Source: Pseudomonadota bacterium (GTDB lineage Bacteria; Myxococcota_A; Polyangia; GCA-2747355). From it: a DNA stretch of 64,000 nt. How positions within the stretch are numbered: position 1 is the first letter of the stretch; every line of letters starts with the position of its first letter. The position numbers and the translations under genes are program-made. The DNA lies in the NCBI GenBank assembly GCA_016711215.1, contig JADJTL010000004.1:222804-286803 (forward strand), written 5' to 3'. The notes under the pieces were generated by a model, which did not search any database, was not told the DNA's origin, and worked only from the letters and a program-made list of their open reading frames with translations. Shown piece after piece: positions 25,922 through 34,005 of the stretch.

Positions 25922-28900
25922 ACCGCGCGGATCGCCAGCGTCTGCTGCAGATAGGCCTCGAGCAGCTGGGCGCCAGCGCTGACCTCAGCTTGACGCCGGT
26001 AGCCCAGCCGCCGCGCCACCAGGTCGACCTCGGCGGCGCGCAAGGGAAGCTTCTCCGCGGAGCGTCCGTGCACGATACGCAGGCGCCCTTCGACGCGGCG
26101 CAAGAAGCGATAGCCCGCAATCAACTGCCCCACGACCGCCGGCGGCAAGAGGCGCTGCTGCTCGATCACCTGCAGCGCCTCGAGCGTCGAGGGCGTGCGC
26201 AGCGCCGCGAAGCGCGCGCCATGGCAGAGCTGCAGGTACTGGGCGACGAACTCGACGTCGAGTAGGCCGCCGCGGCCGAGCTTGAGGTTGTAGGCGGTCT
26301 CGTCCTCCTCCGCCAGCTCGTGCTCGATGCGAGCGCGCAGGCGCGCGATCTCGCCGCGCAGCAACGCCGGCGCGAGATCGCCCCGATACACGTAGTCCGC
26401 GATCCACCGCTCGACGGTTTCGCCCAGCGCTGCGTCGCCGGCCACCGCGCGCGCCTTGATCAGCACCTGGCGCTCCCAGAGCTGCGCTCGGCAGTGGTAG
26501 CTCTCGAACCCCGCCAACGAGGTCACCAGCGTGCCCTTGCTGCCCGAGGGGCGTAGCCGCGTATCCACCCGATAGAGGCTGCCGCGCACGAAGGCCGTCG
26601 TCAGCGCACGAATCAGGCGCTGCGCCACCCGGGCGAAGACCTCGGCGTTGTCGAGCGGCTTCAGCCCATCCGTCTGGCCCCCGCCCGAGTGAATGAAGAT
26701 CAGGTCGAGGTCCGAGCCATAGCTCATCTCGCGGCCGCCGAGCTTGCCCAGCCCGATCACCACCAGCTCCCCGCGCAGCCCCGCAGCGTCGCGCGGCCAG
26801 CCATGCCTGCGCACCAGATCGGCGAGGACGAGTGGATAGAGTCGGCGCAGCACCAGCTCCGCGAGCTCACTCAGCTGAGACCAGACCTCCTCGGCGCTCA
26901 GATCGCCGGCGATGTCATGCAGGCCGATGCGCAGGAGCTCCTCGTCGCGCAGCCGCTCGAGCACGCCGAACTGCTCCTCGCCCTCGGCCGCGCCGGCGAG
27001 TCGTTGGTCGAGGTCGGCCTGCAGCGCCGACGGAGCGCGCGCGGCCTGGGCGCGGTCGGCCAGCAGGAGCTCGTCGAGGCGCTCGGGCTGACTAACGAAC
27101 ATCGCGGCCAGCAGATCGGAGGTGCCGAAGAGGTTGCAGAGCAAGCGCCGCACCTCGTTGCTCTCGGCCAGCATCAGCCACGGGCCCTGCAGCGGGCCAA
27201 CCCTCACGGCGAAGTCGATCAGGTGGCCCAGCGCGGCGTCGGGATCGGGGGCCGCCGCCAGCTCGAGCAGCAAGGCCGCCGCAAGTTGCCGTAGCCGGGG
27301 CGGGGCGAGCTGGCCAAAGGGGCCCCACGGCTTCTGCTTGAGCAAATCGAGCTGCTCGGCGGCCCAGCGCCAGCGGCGAAAGCCCCGCCGCTGCAGCGCC
27401 TCGCCCACAGCCTCGCGCGGGCAACCGGGCTCGACGAGCGCCAACAGCTCATCGTCAGGAGCGCTGACCGTGCCGAGCGTGGCGTAAATCTCCGCCACGC
27501 GCGCGCGCCGGCGTTCGAGCTCCTCGGCGAAGCGCTGCGGCTCGTAGCCCAGATGGTGAATCATGTGCTCGCGCAGCGCGCCCTCCGCGGGGAGCAGGTG
27601 CGTCTGGCGGCCACCGTGGAGCTGCAGCCGGTGCTCGATGCGGCGATAGAGCGCATAGGCCTCGGCCAGCGCCGCCCGCTCGCCTTCGCTGATCAGCCCG
27701 ACGAAGAGCAGCTTGTCGAGCGCTCGCAGGGTCGCGCGCTCGCGCAGCGCCGGTAGGCTACCTGCGTGGACCAGTTGCAGCGCCTGGACGAAGAACTCGA
27801 CGTCGCGTATGCCGCCGCTGCCGACCTTGACGTTCCAGCCGCTGACGAGACCCTGGCCCGCCAGCTCGGCGCGAATGCGCCGCCTGAGCTGCTGGAGCTG
27901 CTCGATCACGTCGCTGCTCAGACTGCGCGGAAAGACGAAGGGCCGCATCAGCGCCAGCATCGCCTCGCCGAGCGCGGCGTCGCCCGCGGCGCAGCGCGCC
28001 TTGAGCCAGGCCAGGCGGTCGTAGGGCCCGCCCCAGGTCTCGTAGTAGCGCTCAGCGCTGCTCAGCGAGTTGCAGATCGGACCGCGGCTACCCTCCGGGC
28101 GCAGCCTCAGATCGACGCGAAAGGCCGGCCCTTCGTCGCCAGGATGCGAGAGCAGCGCGACGACCTCGCGGCATACCGCACTGAAGAACTCGTGCAACGC
28201 CGTCTCGCCCGCGAGGCCGTCGTCGCTGCCGTAGACGAAGATCAGGTCGATGTCGGAACAGAAATTGAGCTCCTGCGCCCCGTACTTGCCCATCGCCACG
28301 GCGGCGATTGGGCACGGCCGCGAGCCCTCGCCCTCGTGCAAGAGCGGCGGGCCGTGGCGCTGGCTCTGCACGGCGATCGCTGCCGCCAGCGCGGCCTCGA
28401 CGCAGACGTCCGCGATGTTGGCCAGCTCGGTCCCGACCTGCTCGAGCGAGGCCAAGCCGAACTCGCAGGCGGCCAGCCGGACGTAGTGGTCGTTGCGGAA
28501 GGCGGCGATCGCGGCGGCCACGCGCTCAGGCTCATGCACGCCGGCGCCACTTTCGGCCTGAGAGGCCCACCCAACCACGCGCCGCAGCAGATCCTCGCGT
28601 AAACGCGCCAGCGGCCAGGGCTGGTAGAGGTCTTCCGCCAGCAAGAGCTCGAGGCGCTCGGGACGGCGCACCAAGAGGGCAGGAAGCTCGGGACCACTGC
28701 TGAGAATCGCCGCGAGCGCCTGCAACGCGGCTCCCGTGCTCGGCCAGGCAGCCCCCGCTGCCCCCACCTCGGCCAGCCGCCTGAGCTGCAGGAGCGACGC
28801 GCGCGCGGCCGGACCCCTGGCCAGTCGCGTGACGAGTGCTGTCAACGCGTTGGGAAGGTCGGCGAGCGAGAGAGGAAGCTGGCGCTCGAGCTGCGCAAGG

Positions 28901-29040
28901 ACGCCGTCAAGCGCCGCGAGCGCAGCTTTGGTCTGCGCGTCGAGCTGACCTTCGGCGGTGTCCAAGGGCGTGATTGCAGCGCGCCGGCGAGGCCCCGTGG
29001 CCCCTTCAGCTCGCGCTGCTGGCCGAGCCGCCAGCGTCAC
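25882..29040 (-). CDS. glnE: bifunctional glutamine synthetase adenylyltransferase/deadenylylase
   Basis: Controls glutamine synthetase activity by attaching and removing AMP in response to nitrogen status. The 1052-residue product has two nucleotidyltransferase domains. The N-terminal adenylyl-removing domain has NFCSDIDLIFVYGSDD (D263, D265). The C-terminal adenylylating domain has YGSDLDLIFIHSGGG (D777, D779). Each is followed by GlnE helical regions, including the DVEFFVQALQLVH and DVEFVAQYLQLCHG phrases. It is longer than the E. coli enzyme (946 residues). Its start lies inside the 3' end of the H1-like gene (35-bp overlap), so they form an operon. Confidence 0.96.
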   Translation of the reverse strand: MTLAARPAARAEGATGPRRRAAITPLDTAEGQLDAQTKAALAALDGVLAQLERQLPLSLADLPNALTALVTRLARGPAARASLLQLRRLAEVGAAGAAWPSTGAALQALAAILSSGPELPALLVRRPERLELLLAEDLYQPWPLARLREDLLRRVVGWASQAESGAGVHEPERVAAAIAAFRNDHYVRLAACEFGLASLEQVGTELANIADVCVEAALAAAIAVQSQRHGPPLLHEGEGSRPCPIAAVAMGKYGAQELNFCSDIDLIFVYGSDDGLAGETALHEFFSAVCREVVALLSHPGDEGPAFRVDLRLRPEGSRGPICNSLSSAERYYETWGGPYDRLAWLKARCAAGDAALGEAMLALMRPFVFPRSLSSDVIEQLQQLRRRIRAELAGQGLVSGWNVKVGSGGIRDVEFFVQALQLVHAGSLPALRERATLRALDKLLFVGLISEGERAALAEAYALYRRIEHRLQLHGGRQTHLLPAEGALREHMIHHLGYEPQRFAEELERRRARVAEIYATLGTVSAPDDELLALVEPGCPREAVGEALQRRGFRRWRWAAEQLDLLKQKPWGPFGQLAPPRLRQLAAALLLELAAAPDPDAALGHLIDFAVRVGPLQGPWLMLAESNEVRRLLCNLFGTSDLLAAMFVSQPERLDELLLADRAQAARAPSALQADLDQRLAGAAEGEEQFGVLERLRDEELLRIGLHDIAGDLSAEEVWSQLSELAELVLRRLYPLVLADLVRRHGWPRDAAGLRGELVVIGLGKLGGREMSYGSDLDLIFIHSGGGQTDGLKPLDNAEVFARVAQRLIRALTTAFVRGSLYRVDTRLRPSGSKGTLVTSLAGFESYHCRAQLWERQVLIKARAVAGDAALGETVERWIADYVYRGDLAPALLRGEIARLRARIEHELAEEDETAYNLKLGRGGLLDVEFVAQYLQLCHGARFAALRTPSTLEALQVIEQQRLLPPAVVGQLIAGYRFLRRVEGRLRIVHGRSAEKLPLRAAEVDLVARRLGYRRQAEVSAGAQLLEAYLQQTLAIRAVYEQVLGSDGRGR

Positions 29041-29794
29041 CTGGTTTCGACCCCGGCCGCGCGGTCACCGCTGCGGCAGCCCGGCGCTTGGCGCCAGCCT
29101 TGCCCTTGCCTTTGACCTTAGGCTTAGCCTTCGCGGCAGGCTTGCCCTTGGGCGCGGGGCCCTTCGCGGGGGCCTTAGCCCCGCCCGCCGCCTTGCGCTT
29201 TCCCTTGGCGCTTCCCTTCGCGCCACCCGCGACGGCGGCAGCCGCCGCGCCGCGCCGCTTCAGCCTGTAGACCATGCTCGAGCGCGCGCCGCTGCCCGCC
29301 AACTCGCCGGCCTGCCGCAGCTCGCCCATCACGCGGTTATAGAGCCCGTCCGTGGGGATCGCGACCGCGCTGAGGATGCCGCTGCGATTGGCACCCGGAT
29401 GGGCGCCGACATACTCGAGGATCGCCCGCTTCAAGACGGCGGCGTCAGCGGTGCTGAGCCGCTGCCGACGCCGCCTTTTTCCCGCCGGCGCGCTTTTCCC
29501 CGCCGGCGAAGCGCTGGCGGCCGCCGCTCGACGCGCGGGCTTCGTTGCCGCGACCCGCACCCGCTTGGCCAGCGGCAGCCGCTGGAGCTGCTCGAGCGTC
29601 CGCGCTGGATCCTGCGCCAGGCGCCTGGTCAGCAGCTCGATGGCCGCCGCGTCATCGAGCAGAAAACCCTGCATCGCCACGGGTTCGACCCGGGCGACGA
29701 ACTGCTGAGCAAGCGTCCGCGCCAGCTTCGGGTCGCGCTGGGCCAGCCCCAGCACCTGCTGCGCCAAGTCCCCCGTAATCAGGAACTCAAGCAT
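29006..29794 (-). CDS. DNA-binding protein with histone H1-like C-terminal tail
   Basis: Protein of 262 residues in three parts. Residues 1-80 are a helical domain (MLEFLITGDLAQQVLGLAQR). A linker rich in Ala/Pro/Arg follows. Residues 110-180 look like a winged-helix fold (DAAVLKRAILEYVGAHPGAN, DGLYNRVMGELRQAGEL, MVYRLKRRG). The last 75 residues are a Lys/Ala/Pro/Gly tail of eukaryotic histone H1 type (repeats of KGK, KPAAKAK and KGKGKAG). Such proteins may compact DNA or regulate genes. A strong GAGGGAGGG precedes the ATG. It is cotranscribed with glnE, which overlaps it. Confidence 0.82.
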   Translation of the reverse strand: MLEFLITGDLAQQVLGLAQRDPKLARTLAQQFVARVEPVAMQGFLLDDAAAIELLTRRLAQDPARTLEQLQRLPLAKRVRVAATKPARRAAAASASPAGKSAPAGKRRRRQRLSTADAAVLKRAILEYVGAHPGANRSGILSAVAIPTDGLYNRVMGELRQAGELAGSGARSSMVYRLKRRGAAAAAVAGGAKGSAKGKRKAAGGAKAPAKGPAPKGKPAAKAKPKVKGKGKAGAKRRAAAAVTARPGSKPGDAGGSASSAS

Positions 29795-29997
29795 TCATCC
29801 CTCCCTCGACGGCTCCATGCGGGAACCACGCTGCGTTGGCAACATAACCGCCACGACCGCGAAAGCTCACGTTGGTGACGTTTGGCCGCTGAAATGTGCG
29901 GCATGCTACCAATCTGACTCGGAGACGGCAAGCGCGTTTGCGCCCGGACCGGCTTCTTGTCTACGCTCAAGCGAGACCATCCACCTGGAGCGAAGCC

Positions 29998-30021
29998 ATG
30001 ACAACTGGAGCAAGGCCATGA
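29998..30021 (+). other. possible leader peptide overlapping the SCP2 gene start
   Basis: Seven-codon frame MTTGARP with its own GGAG upstream. Its TGA overlaps the ATG of the SCP2 gene at 30018 as ATGA. It arises from a 20/21-bp imperfect tandem repeat (ATG ACA/G ACT GGA GCA). It might allow translational coupling or be only a by-product of the duplication. Confidence 0.35.
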
Positions 30022-30374
30022 CGACTGGAGCAAATGCCATGACGATGATCAACGCGTTCTTCGAGCAGAGCCTGCCGCAGGCGATGCAGCGCGACCCGCA
30101 GCGCGCGCGGGAGCTGAACGGGGTGTTCGTGATTCAGCTCAGTGGTGAGGGCGGGGGAAGCTGGACCATCGACGCCAAGGCCGATCCGCCGACCGTCGCC
30201 GCCGGCGTCAGCGCCACGGCGGACTGCAAGGTCGAGCTGACCGCTACCGACTTCCTCGCCATGCTGAAGGACCCGCAGCTTGGCATGCAGCTCTTCCTCG
30301 AGGGGCGTTTGGTCGTCCAGGGCGATCCGATGCTCGCCACGCGGCTGCAGGATCTGCTCTCCCTCGCCGGCTAA
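30018..30374 (+). CDS. SCP2 sterol-binding-domain protein
   Basis: Protein of 118 residues forming one SCP2 domain (MTMINAFFEQSLPQAM, FVIQLSGEGGGSWTIDAKAD, TATDFLAMLKDPQLGMQLFL, GRLVVQGDPMLATRL). The family binds fatty acyl chains, sterols or similar lipids in a hydrophobic tunnel in the cytoplasm. Two starts are possible (30018 and 30039), each behind a GGAG; the region is a short tandem repeat. It is divergent from the H1-like/glnE operon. Confidence 0.85.
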   Translation: MTTGANAMTMINAFFEQSLPQAMQRDPQRARELNGVFVIQLSGEGGGSWTIDAKADPPTVAAGVSATADCKVELTATDFLAMLKDPQLGMQLFLEGRLVVQGDPMLATRLQDLLSLAG

Positions 30375-30413
30375 AGACACCCGAGGAGCTTGTAGGCCTA
30401 GTCACATTTGTTA

Positions 30414-30459
30414 TTGATCATGCACCTCGTCGGCTATATCATAAGGCAATCGAGGTGTA
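30414..30459 (+). promoter_or_regulatory. putative promoter with flanking dyad for the giant lipoprotein gene
   Basis: TTGATC (30414-30419) and TATCAT (30437-30442) are spaced 17 bp, good matches to sigma-70 boxes. A 9-bp inverted repeat (30421-30429 TGCACCTCG, 30451-30459 CGAGGTGTA) brackets the -10 box, and its right arm contains the ribosome-binding GAGGTG five bases before the ATG. The dyad could be a repressor site. If transcription starts further upstream, it could instead be a hairpin masking the ribosome-binding site. The region is markedly less G+C-rich than its surroundings. Confidence 0.45.
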
Positions 30460-30462
30460 CGG

Positions 30463-33400
30463 ATGATTACGTCTTCAAGAGCCATAGTTGCGTGCGCGAT
30501 CAACGGGCTCCTCGTTGCGGCGCTGACCCTGGGGTCGGGCTGCAGCGCCGGCGACGAAGCTGTGCCAGCCAGCCAGCTCGGGGTGGCGGCGCGGGCGGCG
30601 ACCAACGCGGCCAACAGCATGAACTCGATGAACGCGATGAACGCGATGAACGCGCTCAACGCGACAAATTCGATGAACTCGATGAATTCGATGAACGCGC
30701 TCAACGGGCTCAACTCGATGAACTCGATGAACGCGCTCAATTCGATGAACGCGCTCAATTCGATGAACGCGATGAACTCGATGAACTCGATCAACAGCGT
30801 GCTGACCGGGGCCGCGCTGGATGCGGGCGAGCTGCGGATTCCCTCGACCACGCTGACGGACTTCGGGCGCTACACGCTCGCGCAGACCGAGCTGCTCTGC
30901 CCGGCGACGCGGCTGCCGCACGTCTTCGACCAGGGGACGCCCGGGGACGCATCGGATGACCTCGCGGCGCACGTGACCGTGCCGCGCTGGTTGGTGCTGA
31001 AGGAAGCGGTCGAGCTGGTGCGCGAGGCCTGCGCCAATCCGGTGCCGGCGAGCTGCGGCAACGGCGTGGTTGACGGCGGCGAGGACTGCGACACAGGCAT
31101 CGCGCTCGGCCAGCCGGGGGCGTGTCCGGCGGTGACGGTGGCGATCGACGAGGATCTCGACGGCGACGGCAGCTTCAACCCCGGCGGCGGCGTCGATCAG
31201 AGCGTGACCTACGAGGTGCTCTCCGCCATCGGCCTGGCCTGCGCCGACCGCGCCTATCGGCCCTTTCTCCTGCACCCCATCACCGGCCCCGAGGCCACCG
31301 CCAACCCCGAGACCTTCAGCACCTACTTTCGCTACCTGTGTCTGCAGAGCTGGGACGAGGCGCAAGGCAAGGCCGTCTACCGCTGCGGCAAGGGGATGCT
31401 CGCCGCTGGCCTCTCCGGCTACGCCGTGCGCGACGGCACGCTCTCGGCCCGCCCGATCTATCTCTCCGAGCTGAGCTGGGGCGGCAACGTCTGGAAGCGT
31501 CACTGGCAGTTCCGCGAGCATCACATCGGCTCGATCCCCGAGCCGATCGCCGCCGGTCAGCAGATCGGCTACGCGCTGGATGCCGCCTGGGGGCTCAATC
31601 CGCGCGAGACGCATGCGGGCGGCGCGAGCAAGGAGCCCGACTACCTGGCGGCGCTCGCGCTGAAGACGGCGACCAACCGCACGGGTGTGACCGTCAGCCC
31701 CTACAACCGCGCCAACGTCACTGGCGGACTGAGCTTCGAGAGTAGCGAGCTCAACCAATGCGAGCCCGGCTACCACACCTACCCCGACCTCGCCTCCACG
31801 GGCGCCGTCGAGCAGGGGATGCTGCTCAACCTGAGCGTCGCCGGCTGGTATCAGGACGGCTGCACCTGGGCGCGAGACTGGGGTCTGCCCACACTGCCCA
31901 CCCAGCAGGCGGGGAGCTGCCAGGTCTTCGACATCGGGGCTGGTGCCCTGCAGACCCGCATGGGCCTCAACCTCGGCGACGCCAGCCCGCGCCGCTGCCC
32001 CAGCTTCGCCACCTGCGAGCCCGGGCAGAGCTGCTGCGTTGGCCGCTTCGCTATCGGCAGCGTCCATAGCTGTGCCGTCAAGTCCGATTCCACCGTCTGG
32101 TGTTGGGGCAATAACAGCTCCGGTCAACTGGGTCGTGCCCCGACGTCCGATGCTGCCGTGGTGGCGCAGCCAGTGCTCGAAGGGCCTGGGGGACCGCCGC
32201 TGGTCGGTGTGCTGGACGTCGAGGTGACGTGGGGTAGCACGTGCGCGCGACGCGCCGATGGTGACGTCTGGTGCTGGGGCGCTAGCTACGGGCAGACACT
32301 CCCCGACGGGAGCGTCCTGAACGGCGTGCCGGTCGCCATCGGGGCTGCTGGGAGCAGCGCCGCGGTCGAGGAGATGGGCTTGAGTTGGAGTAGCTCTCCA
32401 TACCCAGACGCGAACTGCGCGCGCCGCACCGATGGGAGCCTATGGTGCTGGGAGAAGGGCAGCAATCCCGTCCCCGTCCTCGTCACTGCACTTGGCACGA
32501 CAGTCGCCGAACTTGCGCGTGGAGGAACATCTACCTGCGTACGCCGCAAGGATGGCAGCGTTTGGTGTTGGGGGGCGAACGATGAGGGGCAGCTCGGTGA
32601 TGGCACAACCATCGGGCGGCCCGACCCCGTCCCGGTGACCGCGCTGGGCACCGCGGCCACGAGAATTGCGGCCTCGGCCGATGGCACCTGGATATCTCGC
32701 TGCGCCAAGTTGGCGGATGCCACCCTTTGGTGCTGGGGGCGCAGTTTCCCGATTCACGACCATAAAGGACTCGCTACTTGGACTCACAGCCCAATTCAGA
32801 TCACCGCGCTGGGTAACACGGTGGCCGACGTTGCCATGGGGAGCTCCCACCACTGTGCACTGAGGACCGATGGGAGCCTCTGGTGTTGGGGGAATGACGA
32901 TGTCGGCCAGATGGGCGATGGTACGACTGGTAGCTCGACCGCCTGGGACGACCACGAGAACCCCGTTCAAGTCACCGCACTTGGAACAACGGTCGCGGAG
33001 GTCGTCGCCGGAGTCGACTCCACCTGCGTGAGGCGGATAGACGGGACGCTCTGGTGCTGGGGAGACAACGCCTCCGGTCACCTCGGCGACGGTACTGCCG
33101 TCAATTCGCCCATTCCGGTGCGGGTGGTGGGCCTGAGCTGCGATTGCGGCGACGGTGTGTGCAGTCGCGCCGAAACGGCAGAGAGTTGCGCCGTCGATTG
33201 CCGGCAGGCGAGCTGCGGCGATGGTCGGTGTGGCCCGACCGAGGACGAGGCGAGCTGCCCGAGCGATTGTCATCGCGCACGCTTCACCCAGGTCAGCGCG
33301 GCCACCACGCATAACTGCGCGCTGCGTGCGGACGGAGTCCTTCTTTGCTGGGGCGATAATGCCTATGGGCAGCTCGGTGATGGCACGACGGCGACGCGAC

Positions 33401-34005
33401 TGATCCCCAGGGTGGTGACAGCGCTGGGCACCGCCGTGGTCGAGGTCGCCGCAGGGGATGGCCATACCTGCGCACGCAAGACCAACGGCAGCCTGTGGTG
33501 CTGGGGTAATGGCGCTTACGGGCAGCTCGGCGATGGCAGCACGCGTTCGACGCTCTTCCCGGCGGCCGTGGCGGCTCTTGGGACTGCGGTCGCGGACATA
33601 GCCGTGGGCTCCTACTGGAGCCAGTACGGCACCGGACACGATTGCGCGCGCCTGACTGACGGCACTCTTCGGTGTTGGGGGTGGAACACCCTCGGTCAGC
33701 TCGGTGACGGCACGACGCGATCGCGGCGAGGCCCCGTAGCGGTCGCGGCTCTTGGCACCACGGTTACTGAGGTGTCCGTCGGCTCCGATCACACCTGCGC
33801 TCGGCGTATCGACGGGAAGCGTATGGTGTTGGGGGGGGAATGGCGCCGGCACCATTGGCGACGGCACCACGCTGATGCGCCCCGCTCCGGTGCTCGTCTC
33901 CGCGCTCGGCACCTCGGTCGAAGGTCTGGCGCTCGGAAGTTCGCATTCTTGCGCCCGGCGCGTCGACGGCACCGTGTGGTGCTGGGGCTTGAATTTCTAT
34001 GGTGA
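30463..34005 (+). CDS. giant mosaic surface lipoprotein, 5' part (reading frame broken near 33815)
   Basis: Envelope protein of unknown role. It has a hydrophobic leader with lipobox-like GSGC27, then 21 consecutive N-x-M/L-type tripeptides (residues 51-113). A unique domain of about 400 residues follows, preceded by a Myxococcus cysteine-rich motif CGNGVVDGGEDCDTG near residue 198. From about residue 527 there are RCC1-type beta-propeller repeats, each with CARR.DG..WCWG and GQLGDGTT. They are interrupted by Cys-rich inserts such as CGDGVCSRAETAESC. The frame is true until about 33813; one extra base there throws the repeat out of frame and the remaining 64 codons are meaningless. The RCC1 stretch is lower in G+C than the flanks. 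Confidence 0.85.
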   Translation: MITSSRAIVACAINGLLVAALTLGSGCSAGDEAVPASQLGVAARAATNAANSMNSMNAMNAMNALNATNSMNSMNSMNALNGLNSMNSMNALNSMNALNSMNAMNSMNSINSVLTGAALDAGELRIPSTTLTDFGRYTLAQTELLCPATRLPHVFDQGTPGDASDDLAAHVTVPRWLVLKEAVELVREACANPVPASCGNGVVDGGEDCDTGIALGQPGACPAVTVAIDEDLDGDGSFNPGGGVDQSVTYEVLSAIGLACADRAYRPFLLHPITGPEATANPETFSTYFRYLCLQSWDEAQGKAVYRCGKGMLAAGLSGYAVRDGTLSARPIYLSELSWGGNVWKRHWQFREHHIGSIPEPIAAGQQIGYALDAAWGLNPRETHAGGASKEPDYLAALALKTATNRTGVTVSPYNRANVTGGLSFESSELNQCEPGYHTYPDLASTGAVEQGMLLNLSVAGWYQDGCTWARDWGLPTLPTQQAGSCQVFDIGAGALQTRMGLNLGDASPRRCPSFATCEPGQSCCVGRFAIGSVHSCAVKSDSTVWCWGNNSSGQLGRAPTSDAAVVAQPVLEGPGGPPLVGVLDVEVTWGSTCARRADGDVWCWGASYGQTLPDGSVLNGVPVAIGAAGSSAAVEEMGLSWSSSPYPDANCARRTDGSLWCWEKGSNPVPVLVTALGTTVAELARGGTSTCVRRKDGSVWCWGANDEGQLGDGTTIGRPDPVPVTALGTAATRIAASADGTWISRCAKLADATLWCWGRSFPIHDHKGLATWTHSPIQITALGNTVADVAMGSSHHCALRTDGSLWCWGNDDVGQMGDGTTGSSTAWDDHENPVQVTALGTTVAEVVAGVDSTCVRRIDGTLWCWGDNASGHLGDGTAVNSPIPVRVVGLSCDCGDGVCSRAETAESCAVDCRQASCGDGRCGPTEDEASCPSDCHRARFTQVSAATTHNCALRADGVLLCWGDNAYGQLGDGTTATRLIPRVVTALGTAVVEVAAGDGHTCARKTNGSLWCWGNGAYGQLGDGSTRSTLFPAAVAALGTAVADIAVGSYWSQYGTGHDCARLTDGTLRCWGWNTLGQLGDGTTRSRRGPVAVAALGTTVTEVSVGSDHTCARRIDGKRMVLGGEWRRHHWRRHHADAPRSGARLRARHLGRRSGARKFAFLRPARRRHRVVLGLEFLW

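Noticed and set aside
33752..33814. Separate gene start for the 3' part of the giant lipoprotein
   Set aside because: No ribosome-binding site or signal peptide; the first codons overlap RCC1 repeat in another frame, so it is a continuation.
30475..33972. Two long antisense frames under the giant lipoprotein gene
   Set aside because: They mirror the repeats of the plus strand; no signal peptide, domain or ribosome-binding site.
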